A stretch of DNA of 34,487 bases from Candidatus Methanomethylophilus sp. 1R26 (GTDB lineage: Archaea; Thermoplasmatota; Thermoplasmata; Methanomassiliicoccales; Methanomethylophilaceae). The translations under genes were made by a program, and so were the position numbers. Location: contig NZ_LOPS01000020.1 in the NCBI RefSeq assembly GCF_001481295.1, positions 1-34,487 of the forward strand. Reading direction: 5' to 3'. This document shows, piece by piece, positions 1-7,546 of this stretch; position 1 is the first letter of the stretch; every line of letters starts with the position of its first letter. The notes under the pieces were generated by a model. It ran no database searches and was not told where the DNA came from. It saw nothing but the letters and a program-made list of their open reading frames with translations.

Positions 1-36
1 GAGGTCCCCAACTTCCTTTTTTATATCATCATTCAG

Positions 37-50
37 GAAGCGTATGCTTC
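37..50. terminator. Small inverted repeat at left edge
   Basis: GAAGC and GCTTC are separated by GTAT, a short hairpin in otherwise AT-rich DNA that precedes the methyltransferase promoter. It may be the tail of a gene lying to the left of the window. No reading frame is supported in bases 1-101. Confidence 0.25.
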
Positions 51-70
51 TGATAACAATCATTCGAAAC

Positions 71-99
71 TTTTTATTACTGCATCTCTGATTACTGCA
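71..99 (+). promoter_or_regulatory. TATA-like element and 9-bp direct repeat before the methyltransferase
   Basis: A TATA-like TTTTTATTA lies at 71-79, about 25 bases before the ATG at 102, which suggests a leaderless transcript. ATTACTGCA occurs twice, at 76-84 and 91-99, a period of 15 bases that overlaps the expected transcription start. It could be an operator. That role is inferred from position only. Confidence 0.4.
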
Positions 100-101
100 C
101 G

Positions 102-852
102 ATGGAGAGCAGGTCCGAGATCGTCGACAGGATCAGAGCCGGTTATGACGTCGCAGCCCCGAAGATATCCGATTTCGCCGAGGAGCACCGCGCGAGGGAA
201 GAGTCCTCGCTGTACTACTGCAGGCTGAGGGAGCTCTGCCGGGGGAAACACCTGAAGGCCCTGGAGATCGGCGTCGGCGGCGGGTTCCTCTCCATATTCC
301 TGGCCCGGCTGGGCTGCGAGATGACCGCGGTGGACAACTCCGACGGCATCCTGGCACAGGCCCGCCGCAACTTCGCCGAGGCCGGCGCGGACATCGACCT
401 CAGGAAGATAGAGGACGCCCAGGACCTGGACTTCCCGGAGGGGACGTTCGACCTCATCGTGTCCCGCAAGGTCACCTGGCACTTCACGGAGCCCAGGAAA
501 GCGTATGCCAGCTGGATGAAGGCTCTCCGCCCCGGAGGGACCATGATGTCTTCGACGGGAACTATTATCTCAAATTCAACGACCCGGACTACATGCTCGC
601 GGAGCAGCAGAACGCGGATTACCTCTACAGGTGCAACGGGAACACCGTCAACACCGACGAGGAGGGCTTCCGCCGGAAACTGTACATGAGCAGCCAGAGG
701 CGGCCCGCCTGGGACATCTCGGTGCTGCTGGGGCTCGGGCGCCCGAGGTCTCCGCCGACGTCTGGGAGAGCATCAAGCTCACCAGGGAGGACGGCACCGT
801 CGAATGGCTGCCGTACACCTACTTCATCACCGCCCGCAAAGGATCCAAATGA
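102..852 (+). CDS. Class I SAM-dependent methyltransferase (two apparent frameshifts)
   Basis: The protein would be about 250 aa once two reading-frame breaks are bridged. Motif I is clear as LEIGVGGGF at about residues 55-63, followed by the acidic AVDNSDGIL that binds the SAM ribose, and later FDLIVSRKVTWHF and LRPGG, as in UbiE/Methyltransf_11 enzymes. The first break is near 548: adding one G after ATGATG restores GTC TTC GAC and the sequence FDGNYYLKFND. The second is near 740 in a G/C run and restores APEVSADVWE and the C-terminus ending ITARKGSK. The substrate cannot be inferred. The start is the ATG about 25 bases after a TATA-like element. A degraded gene is possible, but both halves keep coding character to a sensible stop. 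Confidence 0.7.
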
Positions 853-914
853 ACCGCCGGACGGCTGCGGGATCCGTTTACAGGTCCGTTTTATAAAATA
901 ATGCAGAAAAAGAG

Positions 915-934
915 CCCGGAGCCGATGCTCCGGG
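915..934 (-). terminator. Hairpin with T-rich tail behind homocitrate synthase
   Basis: CCCGGAGC and GCTCCGGG form a perfect 8-bp stem with a CGAT loop. Read on the minus strand it is followed by TCTTTTTC and an AT-rich stretch, a typical factor-independent terminator shape for the gene ending at 991. Confidence 0.65.
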
Positions 935-950
935 AACGGCCGGGCGTCAA

Positions 951-978
951 GGGCGGCGGGGATGATCCCCCGCCGCCC
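951..978. terminator. Strong 11-bp GC hairpin between convergent genes
   Basis: GGGCGGCGGGG and CCCCGCCGCCC pair perfectly around a 6-base loop, 13 bases past the homocitrate synthase stop. It stands next to the hairpin at 915-934, so two terminators lie in series between the convergent methyltransferase and homocitrate synthase genes. Confidence 0.6.
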
Positions 979-990
979 GGCCTGAAGGTT

Positions 991-2169
991 TCAGAGGGTC
1001 TCGAACGGGTCCTGCCCGTTCTTAAGGTCCTTGTAGAGGTCGTAGAGCTCGTCAGAGGTGAGGCTGCGGTGCAGGCCGACAGATGCCTTCCTGACCATCT
1101 CCAGGAGTTTGACGGCATCTTCCTTGGAGATGTCGACGCCCCTCTTGGAGAGGTCGTTGATGAGCGTGTGGGTGCCGGAGTGCTTCCCGATGACGATCTT
1201 CCTCTCGAGGCCCATGATGGCCGGGTCGTAGGGCTCGTAGTTGTGGGCATCCTTGATGATGCCGTCGGCGTGGATGCCTGCCTCATGCGCGAAGCAGTTG
1301 CTGCCGAGGAACGGCTTCCCGGGGGTTATCTCCCTGCCGGAGGCGCGGGAGACGAACTCGGCCAGCGGCTTCAGCTTGATGGGGACGATGCCGGTCTTCT
1401 TGCCGAGCAGGAGCTGGCAGGACATGACGGCCTCCTCGAGCGGGGCGTTGCCGCTGCGCTCGCCGATGCCCATGGAGGTCACGCTGAGGAACCTGGCCCC
1501 GGCCTGGACGCCGGCGACGGCGTTGGCGGTGGCCATGCCGAAGTCGTTGTGGGTGTGCATCTCGACCTCCATGCCGGTGGCCTCGCGTATCTTCCTGATC
1601 CTCTCGTAGCAGTTGCTGGGTATCTCCCTTCCGATGGTGTCGCAGTAGCGGAATCTGTCCGCACCGGCATCCTTGGCGGTCTTGACGAACTGAATGAGGA
1701 AGTCCATGTCGGCGCGGGAGGCGTCCTCGCCGTTGCAGGAGACGTAGAGGCCGTGCTCCTTGGCGAACTCGACGGACTCGGTGATCTTGTCCAGGACCCA
1801 CTGCCTGTCCTTCTTCAGCTTGTGCTGGATGTGGATGTCGGAAGCGGACATGGAGATGGCGACGGAATCGACGTCGCAGTCGATGCTGGTCTCGATATCG
1901 TGAACATCGGCCCTGTTCCATCCAAGGATGGAAGCGTTGAGCCCCATGTGGGCTATGTGCCTGACCGCGACCTTCTCGTCCGCTCCCATGGTCGGGATGC
2001 CGGACTCGATCTGCTGTACACCGGCGTCATCGAGAAGCTGGGCGATCCTGTACTTCTCCAGGTTGGAGAAGACGATGCCTGCGGTCTGCTCTCCGTCCCT
2101 GAGGGTGGTGTCGCAGACGACGACATCATCTTTGGAGAGGAGCCTCTTGACCTCGTTGTATGATTTCAT
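991..2169 (-). CDS. aksA: Homocitrate synthase (AksA/NifV type)
   Basis: A 392-aa member of the DRE-TIM metallolyase family, which condenses acetyl-CoA with a 2-oxo acid. The signature DTTLRDGEQTAG lies at about residues 20-31. The metal and active-site segment EMHTHNDFGMATANA and the CFAHEAGIHADG segment are intact. The length matches homocitrate synthases, and the C-terminal regulatory domain of LeuA is absent. In methanogens this family (AksA) starts the chain elongation from 2-oxoglutarate to 2-oxosuberate used for coenzyme B, while NifV relatives make homocitrate for nitrogenase. No nif genes are visible, so AksA is the better guess. Isopropylmalate or citramalate synthase cannot be excluded without a phylogeny. 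The gene stands alone with its own promoter and terminators. Confidence 0.75.
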   Translation of the reverse strand: MKSYNEVKRLLSKDDVVVCDTTLRDGEQTAGIVFSNLEKYRIAQLLDDAGVQQIESGIPTMGADEKVAVRHIAHMGLNASILGWNRADVHDIETSIDCDVDSVAISMSASDIHIQHKLKKDRQWVLDKITESVEFAKEHGLYVSCNGEDASRADMDFLIQFVKTAKDAGADRFRYCDTIGREIPSNCYERIRKIREATGMEVEMHTHNDFGMATANAVAGVQAGARFLSVTSMGIGERSGNAPLEEAVMSCQLLLGKKTGIVPIKLKPLAEFVSRASGREITPGKPFLGSNCFAHEAGIHADGIIKDAHNYEPYDPAIMGLERKIVIGKHSGTHTLINDLSKRGVDISKEDAVKLLEMVRKASVGLHRSLTSDELYDLYKDLKNGQDPFETL

Positions 2170-2171
2170 AG

Positions 2172-2191
2172 CATCAACCCTTGTATTGATG
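2172..2191 (-). promoter_or_regulatory. Inverted repeat in the homocitrate synthase leader
   Basis: CATCAA and TTGATG flank an 8-base spacer immediately upstream of the start codon, within a leader of about 60 bases. On the minus strand the repeat half TTGATG also resembles the archaeal Shine-Dalgarno sequence, so folding could hide the ribosome site. That role is inferred. Confidence 0.3.
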
Positions 2192-2253
2192 TTACCTCGA
2201 CAGGTACCCCATCCGCCTGCTGTATAACACCCATGCCTATCTTCGCTTCGTTC

Positions 2254-2264
2254 TTAAATATATT
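2254..2264 (-). promoter_or_regulatory. TATA box of homocitrate synthase
   Basis: The minus-strand AATATATTTAA is a strong archaeal TATA box. It lies about 85 bases before the ATG, implying a leader of about 60 bases, long for this window. Confidence 0.5.
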
Positions 2265-2344
2265 GCAGAGGCCAGCGGACTATGTGTAAAAACAGACACA
2301 GATGAGAAACACGGCACACAACATGTCGTAAAACGTTCAGGGAA

Positions 2345-2364
2345 GGAGGGGGAGGTCCCCCTCC
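2345..2364 (-). terminator. Hairpin behind the APC permease
   Basis: GGAGGGGG and CCCCCTCC form an 8-bp stem with a 4-base loop, just past the permease stop codon at 2369. Confidence 0.55.
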
Positions 2365-2368
2365 CTCC

Positions 2369-4322
2369 TCATGCAGATCCAGGCTCCGCGCTGCCGCTCC
2401 TGCCGATGCGCAGGCGCCCGAAGGCGCCGGCGGTCTGCAGGGCAGCGAAGACGGCGGCAATGAGGGACCCGGCGGCGGCGAAGTACGCCCCGTCGGCCGC
2501 AGATGCCCCGTCGGGGTTCCAGAAGAGGAACGCGACGGAGAGGACGAACGCCAGCGCCGACGTGCAAAGGCAGCGGAGACCGCTGCCTTGGAGGAACGTC
2601 CGGAGATGGTGAAGTTCCAGATCTCGGCCGCGAGGGCGATGATGCCCAGAACGAGGACGGCGGCAGGGAAGAAGGCCTGTGCTCCGTCCGGCCCGTCGGC
2701 AGTGAGCAGCATCGTCCCGCTGTACAGGTGGTGCGCGTACCCGTGGAGGAGCATGTCGGACCCGCTGAAGGTGATCCACGACGCCAGGAAGGAGCAGATC
2801 GCTATGGCGATCCCTGCGATCGCGAACGGCGTCAGCAGCTTCGGGTAGGGGTTGCCCTCCTTCTCGAACCTGACCCCGGGCCTCATGGAGGGATGGGCCT
2901 GGGTGTTCCACCACTGGATGAAGATCCAGCAGGGCACGTAGAGGAAGGTGACGGCGATGCGACGATGTCGTATCCGAAGCCCATGCCCTTGTACACATAG
3001 TACAGGAGCCCCGGGATCATGAAGAAGATCTCGAAGAGGCACATGAACCAAGCACCGGCCAGGGCCCACTTCGGAGCGCGGTAGATCCTCTTGACGTCCT
3101 TGAACCTGGGGTCGCGCCTGGATTTGATGAACGCCATCATGCACATGGCGAGGGCGATGGCGAATCCGAGCGCGGAGACGGCAAGGATCTGCGAGGAAGT
3201 GATCTGTGCCAGTATGACCACGAAGCCGATGAACGCCTCGAAGTACATGGCGTACATCGGGACGCCGTAGATGTTGGTGCGCGAGAAGATGTGCGGGAAG
3301 TTCCCCTCGCGGGCCATGATCTGAATGGTCCTGGCAGTCCCCAGGAACGCGGTCTGGATGATCATGACCATGCCTGCGATGAGCAAGACGACAGCGACGG
3401 CGCCGCCGGTGTCGCCGAAGCCGTACTTGGCCACAGGGATGAGAGTGGAGGCCCCGTTCTCGTGGATCTCGGAGTATCCGAGGGCCCCGTACATGCAGAA
3501 CGAGATGATGAAGTACATCGCGAGGCACATGAGGCCGCAGGAGAAGAGCGCCTTCGGCACGTCCCTGCTGGGCTCCTTGTACTCCGCCCCGTAGGTGGCG
3601 GCGGACTCCCATCCGACGGCGGACCACTGGGCGACGGTGAAGCATCCCAGGATCATCAGCATGTCGTTGCCGTCCCATTTCCATCCGTCAGGCACCATCT
3701 CGTCGGTGATGGTCCCGAGATGGAAGTCGCCCGTGAAGATAGGGGCGATGCAGATGACCAGGATGGGCACGATGGTGATGGCCGCGAGGATGAGCTGGGT
3801 CTTCGCTCCTCCCTCGAGCCCTTTCCTTCCGGAGATGATGATGAAACCGTAGATCAGGACGCCGAGGAGAAGGTAGAACAGCGTGCTCGAGACGCCTTCG
3901 AATCCCAGGTCGAAATAATCGTTGATGTAGACTCCGGTCATTATGGTGAAGATGGGGATGACAGGCACCCAGGTGTCGAAATACGCCCATGCGCCCAATG
4001 AACCGACCAGGCGGCCCCAGTTGATCTTGCTGCTCTTGTATTTCTCATCATCCTCGAACACATACTGGATTGATCCGCCGATCCCCGCCACGCCGAACGT
4101 GGCGCAGAGCTCCCCGAGCGGGATGTTCAGCAGGAACCCGGAAAGGACCGAGAGGACCCAGAGGATGATGCTCATGGCCCAGAGAGTCTCCGACAGGTCC
4201 GCGAGCGACGGCACGATGAGGATCGGGATGCCCATGGCTATGATGAGCCCCTGTTTCCAGTCGATGCTGCGCACGAGCGTATCGCCGGAAGATGCACCGG
4301 ACGCAGCCTGATTTTCAGTCAT
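2369..4322 (-). CDS. APC-superfamily amino acid or amine permease (two apparent frameshifts)
   Basis: An integral membrane transporter of about 651 aa after bridging two breaks. Residues 1-454 look like an amino acid/polyamine/organocation permease with about a dozen hydrophobic segments, starting at KQGLIIAMGIPILIVPSLAD. The break near 2960 restores YDIVAIAVTFLYVPCWIF with one added base. A second near 2563 restores AFATSALAFVLSVAFLF. The C-terminal 190 residues add about four further hydrophobic segments ending RSGSAEPGSA, so the protein is longer than the 450-500 aa usual for the family. The substrate is unknown. The start ATG is preceded by GGGGGT on the minus strand. The gene has its own TATA box and is not in an operon. 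Confidence 0.72.
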
Positions 4323-4393
4323 ATTTTACCCCCGTAGGCGGTACAGCGCCAGACAGTGCGTACACGCCATTGGGCGCGAAGACCGATGAATGC

Positions 4394-4404
4394 GTTATAT
4401 AAAT
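4394..4404 (-). promoter_or_regulatory. TATA box of the APC permease; AT-rich spacer to 4555
   Basis: The minus-strand TATTTATATAAC is a strong TATA box about 75 bases upstream of the permease ATG. The rest of the spacer to 4555 is AT-rich with further TATA-like runs (4428-4436, 4470-4480). It also holds a small GAACG-GAAA-CGTTC hairpin at 4520-4533 that may end the Pelota transcript. I see no gene in it. Confidence 0.5.
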
Positions 4405-4555
4405 ATCACTTATCGTTTGTAGAAAAATTTATAAATGATGGCACAGAAATGAAAATGTTATAGAAATAGTTTAAATATGGTGTTCACGAAACATCCAATG
4501 CCATCCAACAGAAATCGATGAACGGAAACGTTCTCCGGAGGCCGCAGAATGGACT

Positions 4556-5602
4556 TTATTGAGGCTGCAGGTCGTAGCGCAGGAGCGCCCCGATGCCGCC
4601 GAGGGCCGCAAGCTGCCGGCCGCCCTCATGCTCCTCCGAGACGACGATGACCTTTCCCTTCTGGGACTCCACATCGCGCACGACTCCGTCAAGGTCCTTC
4701 TCGCGCAGGACGGAATCCAGGACCAGCAGGGTCTCGACAGCCCCCGCCGATGCGGCCGCTGCGACCTCCGAAGGCCCGTACGCGGCGAGCTTCCCCTTCG
4801 ATATCCCTGCCATTAATTGCTCCACGGCCTCCATCTCGACTCCCACGCTCGAATCGCGCAGGATCTGGGCGCCCATCCCTCCGCGGATGAGCTCGTTGAC
4901 CCCGACCATCCCGCTCTGCCCCGTATGCTGCACGTACAGCTGACCGAAGGTCCCCTTGGGGAGCTTCTTGATATCGTCGGCGAGGAGTTCCTTCTCGAAG
5001 CCGGGGCCCAGGAGGACCAGCGGCATGTCGGGCGTCGCCACGGCGCTCAGCTTGGAGATGATCTCTCCGTGGTAGTCGAAGGGCTTCCCTTTCTCATCGT
5101 ACTGCTTGCCGGAGCGCATGGAGCGTACGGTCACGATCTCCTTCAGGCCGGACTGCCTGAGGACGGCGACCGTGGCCTCGTCCTGATCAAGGGAGACGAA
5201 AACGATCCTTGGCTTGACGGTGTCCTTGGCGGCCTTCTCCAGCCTCTCCATGTCGGTGGTCTTCCAATGTGCCTTCCTGATACGGAGCGGCTCGCCGGGC
5301 TCGATCATCAGAGTGTGATGCTGCCCTATGTCCTGAGGGCCCTCCTCGATGACCCCGAGAAGGCGCATCCTGAGCCCGTCCCCGTCATACTCGATCTTCT
5401 CGACGCGCACGCCCAGGGTCATCCTCTTCTTCTCCGCCCTCTCCGCACGGAGCTTGTCGTCCGATTTCTCGTCCCTGCGGACGGTGGACGCGGTCACGAG
5501 GTCCCCGGTCCTGATGATGTTATAGAGATGCCAGATATCGTCATCGGTCTCGGGAAGGACCTTCACTTCCCCCTGTCCCGCGTCCTTTCCGAGTATGCGC
5601 AT
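4556..5602 (-). CDS. pelA: mRNA surveillance protein Pelota
   Basis: The archaeal Pelota/Dom34 homologue works with the ribosome-recycling ATPase ABCE1 and aEF1A to rescue stalled ribosomes. The N-terminal domain reads MRILGKDAGQGEVKVLPET then DDIWHLYNII, typical of the family. The central and C-terminal eRF1-like domains follow (IVFVSLDQDEATVAVLRQSG; PLVLLGPGFEKELLADDI; LLVLDSVLRE). The length of about 348 aa is normal. I chose the ATG at 5602 because family members begin directly with M-(K/R)-I-L. An in-frame ATG at 5626 would add MYPAIGEP. GGGGAG lies just before the chosen start. Confidence 0.9.
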   Translation of the reverse strand: MRILGKDAGQGEVKVLPETDDDIWHLYNIIRTGDLVTASTVRRDEKSDDKLRAERAEKKRMTLGVRVEKIEYDGDGLRMRLLGVIEEGPQDIGQHHTLMIEPGEPLRIRKAHWKTTDMERLEKAAKDTVKPRIVFVSLDQDEATVAVLRQSGLKEIVTVRSMRSGKQYDEKGKPFDYHGEIISKLSAVATPDMPLVLLGPGFEKELLADDIKKLPKGTFGQLYVQHTGQSGMVGVNELIRGGMGAQILRDSSVGVEMEAVEQLMAGISKGKLAAYGPSEVAAAASAGAVETLLVLDSVLREKDLDGVVRDVESQKGKVIVVSEEHEGGRQLAALGGIGALLRYDLQPQ

Positions 5603-5661
5603 GGGCTCCCCTATCGCAGGGTACATGATTAACCTTGGCAGGTCCGAGCGGCGGCGTTTTC

Positions 5662-5680
5662 GGTCTGGTTAAAACAGACC
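5662..5680. promoter_or_regulatory. Inverted repeat over the Pelota TATA region
   Basis: GGTCTG and CAGACC flank GTTAAAA, which on the minus strand reads as the TATA-like TTTTAAC for Pelota. A second dyad ACCG-AAT-CGGT lies at 5687-5697. A repressor bound here would block Pelota transcription and could also affect the divergent ferredoxin genes. This is inferred from symmetry and position. Confidence 0.35.
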
Positions 5681-5750
5681 CATCGTACCGAATCGGTTAA
5701 ATAGTGTTTAAATGAGCCTAAATTAGGGCCCATTCAACACCCATCATGCC

Positions 5751-5757
5751 TTTATAC
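5751..5757 (+). promoter_or_regulatory. TATA box of the ferredoxin pair
   Basis: TTTATAC lies 25-30 bases upstream of the ATG at 5781, the spacing expected for a leaderless archaeal transcript. Confidence 0.5.
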
Positions 5758-5780
5758 CATGTCCTGGGATTTCATTAAAC

Positions 5781-5945
5781 ATGCCTACAATCGTAGCTGA
5801 CAACTGTGTTGCGTGCGGTGCCTGCGCCGACGCTTGCCCCAACGAAGCCATCACCGTCGGAGACATCGCCCAGATCGATGCCGACAAGTGCGTTGACTGC
5901 GGAGCCTGCATCGATGCATGCCCCTCTGAGGCCATCACGGAGTGA
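5781..5945 (+). CDS. 2[4Fe-4S] ferredoxin, copy 1
   Basis: A 54-aa clostridial-type ferredoxin with two complete CxxCxxCxxxCP cluster motifs: [12 protein letters not shown] at about residues 9-20 and [12 protein letters not shown] at about 38-49. It is a soluble low-potential electron carrier. In methanogens such proteins link hydrogenase, heterodisulfide reductase and biosynthetic oxidoreductases. It is translated just before a near-identical second copy, with 5 bases between stop and next ATG, so the two are almost certainly co-transcribed. It is about 80 % identical to copy 2. Confidence 0.92.
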   Translation: MPTIVADNCVACGACADACPNEAITVGDIAQIDADKCVDCGACIDACPSEAITE

Positions 5946-5950
5946 ATGAG

Positions 5951-6118
5951 ATGGCTGCAAAAGTCAACGCTGACAGCTGTGTCGCGTGCGGCGCCTGCGC
6001 CGACGCTTGCCCGAACGGGGCCATCACCATCGAGGATGTTGCTGTCGTCGACGCCGACAAGTGCGTCGACTGCGGCGCCTGCGTCGATGCCTGCCCCTCT
6101 GAGGCCATCACCGACTGA
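5951..6118 (+). CDS. 2[4Fe-4S] ferredoxin, copy 2
   Basis: A 55-aa ferredoxin starting [14 protein letters not shown], with both eight-cysteine cluster motifs intact. It differs from copy 1 at about 10 of 50 aligned positions, all outside the cysteines, which indicates a tandem duplication kept under selection. I chose the ATG at 5951 because an ATG at 5946 is out of frame with the cysteine motifs. The transcript ends at the hairpin from 6138. Confidence 0.92.
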   Translation: MAAKVNADSCVACGACADACPNGAITIEDVAVVDADKCVDCGACVDACPSEAITD

Positions 6119-6137
6119 TCGGTGAGAAAACCATCCT

Positions 6138-6153
6138 GGGGCCTCCGGGCCCC
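6138..6153 (+). terminator. Ferredoxin operon terminator
   Basis: GGGGCC and GGCCCC pair around TCCG and are followed by GCTTTTCCATTTTTCGC, a T-rich tract typical of intrinsic termination. Confidence 0.7.
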
Positions 6154-6386
6154 GCTTTTCCATTTTTCGCATTTTTCCGATCCGCTCTTCATCCTGCATC
6201 CTGCGATGATGCCGCCGGGCCTCCAATCCCCGCCTTCCTGCCCTTTATAGGGATTATAGAAAATTATGAAACATACGTGCGTTAAGCGCATGCCCCGGCC
6301 CTGCTTTTACTCCTGTGTCCGAAATGGGATAACGGCTGATTCGGATTTACATAGGAGTTCTAACCATTCAATTTTGTCCATTATCA

Positions 6387-6409
6387 GACAACGCCTTCGA
6401 AGGCTTGTC
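6387..6409. promoter_or_regulatory. Palindrome upstream of the carA promoter
   Basis: The perfect 12-bp palindrome GCCTTCGAAGGC (6393-6404) is flanked by GACAA on the left and TTGTC on the right, with one unpaired C. It ends 19 bases before the carA TATA box, so it is placed where an archaeal activator or repressor would bind. Confidence 0.4.
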
Positions 6410-6427
6410 AGACGCCGCCCCCTTGGA

Positions 6428-6434
6428 TTAAATA
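6428..6434 (+). promoter_or_regulatory. TATA box of carAB
   Basis: TTAAATA lies about 30 bases before the ATG at 6461. This supports that ATG as the start and points to a leaderless or nearly leaderless message. Confidence 0.5.
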
Positions 6435-6460
6435 GGTTTTCCGACTGTGATTTATTCTCG

Positions 6461-7546
6461 ATGGCAAAGAATTATCTGGTCCTCGAGGACGGAGCAGTGT
6501 ACGAAGGCGAGGCCTTCGGATACCCCTCCGACGCTTTCGGCGAGGTCGTTTTCGCAACAGGAATGAACGGTTATCAGGAAAGCCTCACCGACCCCTCCTA
6601 CCAGGGTCAGATTCTCGTGCTCACGTTCCCTCTAATCGGGAACTACGGCATCAACGACGCCTTCAACGAGTCGGACAGGGTCCACGTCAGGGCCCTGGCG
6701 GTCAGCGAGTACTGCCGCGAGCCTTCGGACATGTACGGGGGGAAGACCCTCGACGAGTTCCTCAGGGACAACAAGGTCCCCGGGATCTCCGGCATCGACA
6801 CCCGTGACCTCGTCATCAGGATCAGGCAGCACGGGACCCTCAAAGGCAAGATCACTTCGGATCCGGACGAGGTCCCCGGCCTCGCGGAGAAGCTCAGGCA
6901 GGCCCCTATGCCATCCGAGGCCAACCTGGTAGCCGAGGTCGGCTGCAGGGAGATAGAGCGCTTCGACGGCGGAAAGGACCTCACCGTCGGCATGATCGAC
7001 CTGGGCGAGAAGGGAAGCATCCTCAAGAACCTCCGCGCCCGCTTCAATGTCATAATGTTCCCGTACGACACGCCGGCCGACGTGATTACGGAGAGCGGGG
7101 TGAAAGGCGTCCTCATATCCAACGGTCCGGGCGACCCCTCGCAGCCGATGATCCTCAAGCACACCGCGAGGACGGTCAGCGACCTGTCCACTCAGCTCCC
7201 GCTGTTCGGGATCTGCTTCGGGAACCAGATAACCGCCCTGGCGCTCGGCGCGAAGACGTACAAGCTCAAGTTCGGCCACCACGGATGCAACCAGCCCGTC
7301 ATGTACGACGGAAGGGTGTACATCACCAGCCAGAACCACAACTTCGCGGTCGACGAGGCCTCCCTGGCGGGGACCGGCCTGATTGCGGACCAGTTCAATG
7401 TCAACGACCGCACGGTGGAGGGGATGAGGCACAAGGACCTCCCCATATTCACGTGCCAGTACCACCCCGAGGCCTCTCCGGGCCCCTGGGACACGACCTT
7501 CCTCTTCGATCGCTTCGCCTCCGTGGTCAGGGAGGGACGCCTGTGA
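6461..7546 (+). CDS. carA: Carbamoyl phosphate synthase small subunit
   Basis: The glutaminase subunit (361 aa) hydrolyses glutamine and channels ammonia to CarB. The CPSase N-terminal domain starts [20 protein letters not shown] and includes [17 protein letters not shown]. The class I glutamine amidotransferase domain carries the nucleophile cysteine in LFGICFGNQ and the His/Glu of the triad in [13 protein letters not shown]. The start is set by the TATA box at 6428 and by the family N-terminus. It overlaps carB by 4 bases (GTGA), consistent with translational coupling and a stoichiometric complex serving pyrimidine and arginine synthesis. Confidence 0.93.
   Translation: MAKNYLVLEDGAVYEGEAFGYPSDAFGEVVFATGMNGYQESLTDPSYQGQILVLTFPLIGNYGINDAFNESDRVHVRALAVSEYCREPSDMYGGKTLDEFLRDNKVPGISGIDTRDLVIRIRQHGTLKGKITSDPDEVPGLAEKLRQAPMPSEANLVAEVGCREIERFDGGKDLTVGMIDLGEKGSILKNLRARFNVIMFPYDTPADVITESGVKGVLISNGPGDPSQPMILKHTARTVSDLSTQLPLFGICFGNQITALALGAKTYKLKFGHHGCNQPVMYDGRVYITSQNHNFAVDEASLAGTGLIADQFNVNDRTVEGMRHKDLPIFTCQYHPEASPGPWDTTFLFDRFASVVREGRL

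Larger units (their letters stand above)
6119..6460. other. 342-base gene-free spacer between ferredoxins and carA
   Basis: This spacer holds the ferredoxin terminator (6138-6153), a T-rich tail, a palindrome (6387-6409) and the carA TATA box (6428-6434). An open frame continuous with carA begins at 6266, but it encodes a low-complexity Arg/Ser/Cys-rich leader unlike any CarA N-terminus. No tRNA or other RNA gene is visible. Confidence 0.6.

Noticed and set aside
901-2163. A 420-codon plus-strand frame opposite homocitrate synthase
   Set aside because: It is antisense to a gene with intact catalytic motifs, and its translation is low-complexity Gly/Asp/Val-rich.
6266-6460. N-terminal extension of carA by 65 codons
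   Set aside because: The peptide is unlike any CarA start, and the region contains the palindrome and the TATA box that fit a start at 6461.
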